DNA of 32,109 nt, from the NCBI GenBank assembly GCA_025464695.1, contig JAODNQ010000294.1:1-32109 (forward strand), in the 5' to 3' direction. Below are positions 28,717-32,109 of the stretch, piece by piece. Position 1 is the stretch's first letter. Each line of letters starts with the position of its first letter. The position numbers were made by a program, and so were the translations under genes. A model generated the notes under the pieces. The model saw only the letters and a list, made by a program, of their open reading frames with translations. It ran no database searches and was not told the DNA's origin. Source of the stretch: Frankiales bacterium (GTDB taxonomy: Bacteria; Actinomycetota; Actinomycetes; Mycobacteriales; SCTD01).

Positions 28717-31491
28717 TCAGGGCCGTTGGGTCGGGCCGCGCTGCAGGGCCTTGTCGACCTCGATCGCGGCGAGGTAGGCGAGGGCGACGCCGCTCGCGAG
28801 TGCCCAGTGCCGCGGCGCGAGGGCCGTGAGGCCGAGCAGGTCTCGGACCGGGGGGACGCTGACGAGCAGCACCTGCAGCGCCACGGTGAGGGCGACGGCA
28901 GCGAGGAGGGCCCGGTTGCCGAGGAGCCCGAGGTGCCGGAGCGAGCGGACCTCCGAGCGCATGGCGAAGCAGCCGGCCAGCTCGGCGAAGGCGATCGAGG
29001 TGAACAGGACCGTCTGCCAGGCGGGGTCGTGTGCGCGCCACAGCAGGTAGGAGGGGACGAGCGTGAGGACGGTCAGCACCGCTCCGCGCAGCAGGACCCG
29101 ACGTCCGCGGTCGGCCCCGAACAGGCTCTCCCCGAGCGGCGTGGGCGGCCGGCGCATGACGTCGGGCTCCGCGGCCTCGACGGCGAGGGCGATCGCGGGC
29201 AGGCCGTCGGTGGCGAGGTTGAGCCAGAGGATCTGCAGCGGGAGCAACGGCAGCGGCATCCCGAGCAGGGGGCCGAGCAGCATGACGGCGACCTCGGCGA
29301 GGTTGCCGCTGAGGATGTTCCGGATGAACTTGCGGATGTTGTCGAAGACGACGCGGCCCTCACGGACGGCGCTGACGATGGTCGAGAAGTCGTCGTCCTG
29401 GAGCACGACGTCGGCCACGTCCTTGGTGACGTCCGTCCCGGTGATGCCCATCGCGACGCCGATGTCGGCCTGCTCGAGAGCCGGGGCGTCGTTCACGCCG
29501 TCCCCGGTCATGGACACGACGCCGCCGTCCCGCTGCATCGCCTCGACCACGCGCAGCTTGTCCTCGGGGGACACGCGCGCGTAGACGGCGGCCTCCCTCG
29601 CGACGGCGACCAGCTCGTCGTCGTCGAGGCCGCTGAGGGTCGCGCCGGTGACGACCTGGTCGCTCTCGCCCGCGATGCCCAGCGACCGTGCCACCGCCAG
29701 CGCGGTGAGCGGGTGGTCGCCGGTGATCATGACGGGGCGGACGCCGGCCGAGCGGCAGGTGGCGACGGCAGCGGCAACCTCCTCGCGCGGCGGGTCGATC
29801 ATCCCCTGGACGCCGAGCAGCATGAGCGCGCTCTCCGACGTCAGGTCCTCCTGTGCTGTGACCGGGTCGCTCCAGGTCCGGGCCGCGAACCCCAGCACGC
29901 GCAGGCCCCGTGCGGCGAGCCGGTCGCCGGTGGCGCGCGCCGCGGCGGTGCGCTCCGCGTCGAGGGGCACCGGTCCCTGCGTGGTCAGGACGGTGTCGCA
30001 GACGGCGAGCAGGCCGTCGAGCGCACCCTTGGTGAACGCTGTCCGACCGCATGCTGCGCCGAACGCCTCCGACAGCGCGGACAAGGGGGCGTCCCCGACG
30101 GCAGGTGTGGCGTGGAAGGTCGTCATCCGCTTGCGGTCCGCGTCGAACGGCAGCTCCCCGACGCGGGGGAACGCAGCGTCGAGCGCCCGCTTGTCGACGC
30201 CGAGACGGCGACCCGCTTCCACGAGCGCCGTCTCGGTGGGGTCTCCGGACGGCGCGCCGACGCCGTCGAACCGGGTGTCGTTGTTCAGGACGCCCGCGAC
30301 GACCAGCAGGTGCAGCGCGGCGGAGGAGAGGTCCCCGGGGCTGCTGTCCGCGGTCAGGGCGACGTCGTCGTCCGCTGTCTCCAGCGCGACCACGACCATC
30401 TCGTTGCGGGTGAGGGTCCCCGTCTTGTCAGAGCAGATCGTGGTGACGGAGCCGAGCGTCTCCACCGCGTAGAGGTGCCGGACGAGTGCGTGCCGCCGGA
30501 GCATCCGCTGGGCACCGAGGGCGAGGGTGATCGTCACGACCGCCGGCAGGCTCTCAGGGACCGCCGCGATCGCGAGGCTGACCGCGGTCAGGAGCAACCG
30601 GTCGAGCGGTTCTCCCTGGAGCGCACCGACGACGGTCACGACCGCGACCACGACGCCGACGAGCACGGCGAGCCGCCGGACGAGCGCGTCGAGCCGCCGC
30701 TGCAGCGGGGTCCGGCCCGGTTCGGCCTGCTGCAGGAGGCCGGCGATCCGACCGAGCTCGCCCGCCATGCCGGTCGCGGTGACCAGCACCGTCCCTCGCC
30801 CTGCCGTCACGTTCGTGCCCGCGTACGCCATCGACGTCCGCTCCGCGAGCGCGGTCCCGACCGGGACGGCGCGCACGCCCTTGTCGACGGGCACGGACTC
30901 GCCGGTGAGCGCGGACTCCTGCACCCGCAGTGCGTGCGCCTCCACGAGGCGCCCGTCCGCCGGCACCCTCGACCCGGCTTCGAGCCGGACGAGGTCGCCG
31001 GGCACGAGGTCTCGGGCCGGTACCTCCTGAGCGCTCGCGTCCCGCACGACGAGGGCGACCGGCCGGGCGAGGTCCTCCAGCGAGGCGAGCGCGACCTGTG
31101 CCCGGTACTCCTGCCGGAAGCCGATCCAGGCGTTCAGCACGACCACGGCCAGGATGACCAGTGCCTCGGTCGTGTCCCCGAGGGCGGCCGACACCACACC
31201 GGCCGCGGCGAGCAGGGCGATCATCGGTGAGGTCAGCTGGGCCCGCAGCAGCACCGCCCAGCCCCGCTGCGCCGGGTCGTCGAGCTCGTTGGGGCCGCAG
31301 GCGACGAGCCGGTCGGCGGCCGAGGCAGCTGTCAGGCCCAGGACGACGTCGGTACCGAGACGTTCGGCCACCGCCTGGACGGCGTCGGCGTGCTCGGGCT
31401 GACCTGGGCCGCCGTCGGTCGTGGGCTCCGCGGTGGCCGGCGTCATGGCCGCGCGGCTGCCGGCGGACCGGAGCACGACTCCCGCTCCCAC
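28717..31491 (-). CDS. Cation-transporting P-type ATPase, type II (Ca2+-ATPase/CtpF-like)
   Basis: A 924-residue P2-type pump with ten TM helices. The actuator has LTGES (about 200), the phosphorylation site is SDKTGTLT (Asp is the acceptor), TM4 carries VPESLP (the ion-binding PExLP), the nucleotide domain has the TKGA region, and the hinge is TGDGVND. The N-terminal cation-ATPase domain has GPNEL. This is the pattern of bacterial Ca2+-type or CtpF-like pumps. The GTG at 31491 gives 924 residues; the ATG at 31446 (909 residues) is a real alternative, since neither has a strong Shine-Dalgarno. The 205 bp upstream to the stress-protein stop hold no gene that I can see. Mycobacterial ctpF is likewise next to a usp gene; ion specificity is inferred. 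Confidence 0.88.
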   Translation of the reverse strand: MGAGVVLRSAGSRAAMTPATAEPTTDGGPGQPEHADAVQAVAERLGTDVVLGLTAASAADRLVACGPNELDDPAQRGWAVLLRAQLTSPMIALLAAAGVVSAALGDTTEALVILAVVVLNAWIGFRQEYRAQVALASLEDLARPVALVVRDASAQEVPARDLVPGDLVRLEAGSRVPADGRLVEAHALRVQESALTGESVPVDKGVRAVPVGTALAERTSMAYAGTNVTAGRGTVLVTATGMAGELGRIAGLLQQAEPGRTPLQRRLDALVRRLAVLVGVVVAVVTVVGALQGEPLDRLLLTAVSLAIAAVPESLPAVVTITLALGAQRMLRRHALVRHLYAVETLGSVTTICSDKTGTLTRNEMVVVALETADDDVALTADSSPGDLSSAALHLLVVAGVLNNDTRFDGVGAPSGDPTETALVEAGRRLGVDKRALDAAFPRVGELPFDADRKRMTTFHATPAVGDAPLSALSEAFGAACGRTAFTKGALDGLLAVCDTVLTTQGPVPLDAERTAAARATGDRLAARGLRVLGFAARTWSDPVTAQEDLTSESALMLLGVQGMIDPPREEVAAAVATCRSAGVRPVMITGDHPLTALAVARSLGIAGESDQVVTGATLSGLDDDELVAVAREAAVYARVSPEDKLRVVEAMQRDGGVVSMTGDGVNDAPALEQADIGVAMGITGTDVTKDVADVVLQDDDFSTIVSAVREGRVVFDNIRKFIRNILSGNLAEVAVMLLGPLLGMPLPLLPLQILWLNLATDGLPAIALAVEAAEPDVMRRPPTPLGESLFGADRGRRVLLRGAVLTVLTLVPSYLLWRAHDPAWQTVLFTSIAFAELAGCFAMRSEVRSLRHLGLLGNRALLAAVALTVALQVLLVSVPPVRDLLGLTALAPRHWALASGVALAYLAAIEVDKALQRGPTQRP

Positions 31492-31696
31492 GGAGCCTTC
31501 AGGGTCAGGTCCATGCGGAGCTCCTGGGGTCGACGAGATCAGGTCGTGCGTAGCGGGACGGGGCGCAGGGCGCGGGGGACCGGCGACCCGGGGACCTCGG
31601 GAACGCCGGGGACGTGGTCACGGGCCAAGGGACTGCGGCCGACCCCTCGCGGGCGACCGACGACGCGTGCCGGCGGCCGACCTGCTCGCCCGGCGT

Positions 31697-32109
31697 CTAC
31701 GACGCGTCCGACAGGTCGGACGGCACGACGGTCACGGGCAGGTGCGCGGCATGGACCACCTCGGTGCTCGTCGACCCCAGCACGAGACGCGAGAGAGCCC
31801 CGGCGCCTCGCGCGCCGACGACGAGGAGGACTGCGCCCTTCGCTGCGTCGAGCAGGACGCGGCTCGGACGGCCCTGCACGACGACCGTCCGCACGTGGAT
31901 CGGCGCGCCCGCCAGGGCGACGGCGACGGTGTCCGCCGCCGCCTTGACCGACGCCTCGAGGTCCTCCCGGATCGTCTCCATGGCGAAGCCGCCACCGAAG
32001 CCGCCGACGTAGCCGAAGGTCGGGACGCCGAGGTCGTGGGCGGTCACGATCTCGAGGACGGCGCCACGCCGCTGCGCCTCGTGCGCGGCGAACAGCAGCG
32101 CAGGCAGGG
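31697..32109 (-). CDS. Universal stress protein (UspA family), 5' truncated by window edge
   Basis: The reading frame continues off the window end, so the N-terminal part is missing; 137 codons are visible including the stop. A GTG at 32047 could be taken as the start, but the codons above it read LLFAAHEAQRRGAVLEIVTAH, the typical first helix and strand of a Usp domain. The ATP-binding motif G-x2-G-x9-G-S is seen as GARGAG...LGSTS near the C-terminus, followed by HLPVTVVP, the terminal strand. It is upstream of the P-type ATPase on the same strand, a pairing also seen with ctpF in mycobacteria, where both answer to hypoxia. A family role in stress survival is known; the trigger here is not visible. 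Confidence 0.87.
   Translation of the reverse strand, partial: LPALLFAAHEAQRRGAVLEIVTAHDLGVPTFGYVGGFGGGFAMETIREDLEASVKAAADTVAVALAGAPIHVRTVVVQGRPSRVLLDAAKGAVLLVVGARGAGALSRLVLGSTSTEVVHAAHLPVTVVPSDLSDAS

Noticed and set aside
28564..31230. Plus-strand open frame of 888 codons opposite the P-type ATPase
   Set aside because: Its translation is compositional noise (Asp/Glu/Gly/Arg-rich, no domains), and the ATPase on the minus strand is complete.
31570..31640. DosR/DevR-like box in the gap before the P-type ATPase (GGGCCAAGGGACT and GGGGAC words)
   Set aside because: The half-sites do not form the required palindrome at the right spacing; the resemblance is too weak in such G-rich DNA.
1..32109. 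tRNA or rRNA genes, CRISPR arrays, insertion sequences, prophage or integrase genes
   Set aside because: None was recognised by eye: no regularly spaced repeats, no transposase motifs and no tRNA-like cloverleaf. Short RNAs could still be missed without a covariance search.

Overview
The window is about 32 kb of very GC-rich, densely packed DNA from a high-GC Gram-positive bacterium (Actinomycetota). I infer this from near-exclusive G/C third positions, many GTG starts, TANNNT -10 hexamers close to start codons, and the gene content: an orphan Mce protein, a WS/DGAT acyltransferase, a mycobacterial-type Pat aminotransferase and SpoIIE/STAS/RsbW regulators. Genus cannot be fixed from sequence alone. 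I see no rRNA, tRNA, CRISPR array, insertion sequence or phage gene. It reads as a chromosomal segment of envelope, lipid and regulatory genes.

Layout. 1-1670 (+): the end of a secreted D,D-carboxypeptidase, then an aromatic aminotransferase (pat). 1663-3680 (-): a TetR regulator followed by a single, orphan Mce/MlaD protein. 3734-7454 (+): a Baeyer-Villiger-type flavin monooxygenase, an SDR and a WS/DGAT acyltransferase in one tight operon, divergent from the TetR gene and ending in a strong hairpin. 7477-14223 (-): a seven-gene run (PAP2 phosphatase, MGDG-synthase-like glycosyltransferase, CE4 deacetylase, DMT-type membrane protein, OmpR-type regulator, histidine kinase, DUF347/COG4705 membrane protein). 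Facing away from its head is a second COG4705 gene at 14311-15081 (+). The divergent promoter region carries a direct repeat with an 11-bp period that suits the operon's own response regulator.

15078-23605 (-): an eight-gene run. In transcription order it is a GAF-SpoIIE phosphatase, a BcsB-like exported protein, a BcsA-like GT2 synthase, a STAS anti-anti-sigma-type protein, an RsbW-type ATPase, an MFS transporter, a lone ABC ATPase and a hemerythrin protein. Here a complete phosphatase/STAS/kinase partner switch is interleaved, by 4-bp GTGA overlaps, with a cellulose-synthase-like pair, and no sigma factor is in sight. The synthase also has a helical insertion of about 160 residues in its catalytic domain. 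I regard this as the most interesting system in the window: a candidate phosphorylation switch acting on exopolysaccharide synthesis.

23719-28244 (+): a 70-residue protein of unknown function, a membrane-anchored coiled-coil protein, an OmpR-type regulator with no kinase beside it, and a three-gene ABC importer of the nitrate/sulfonate/taurine class. 28248-32109 (-): a small TPR-like protein, a type II cation P-type ATPase and a universal stress protein cut by the window edge. The longest gene-free stretch is about 205 bp, so the segment is essentially fully coding.
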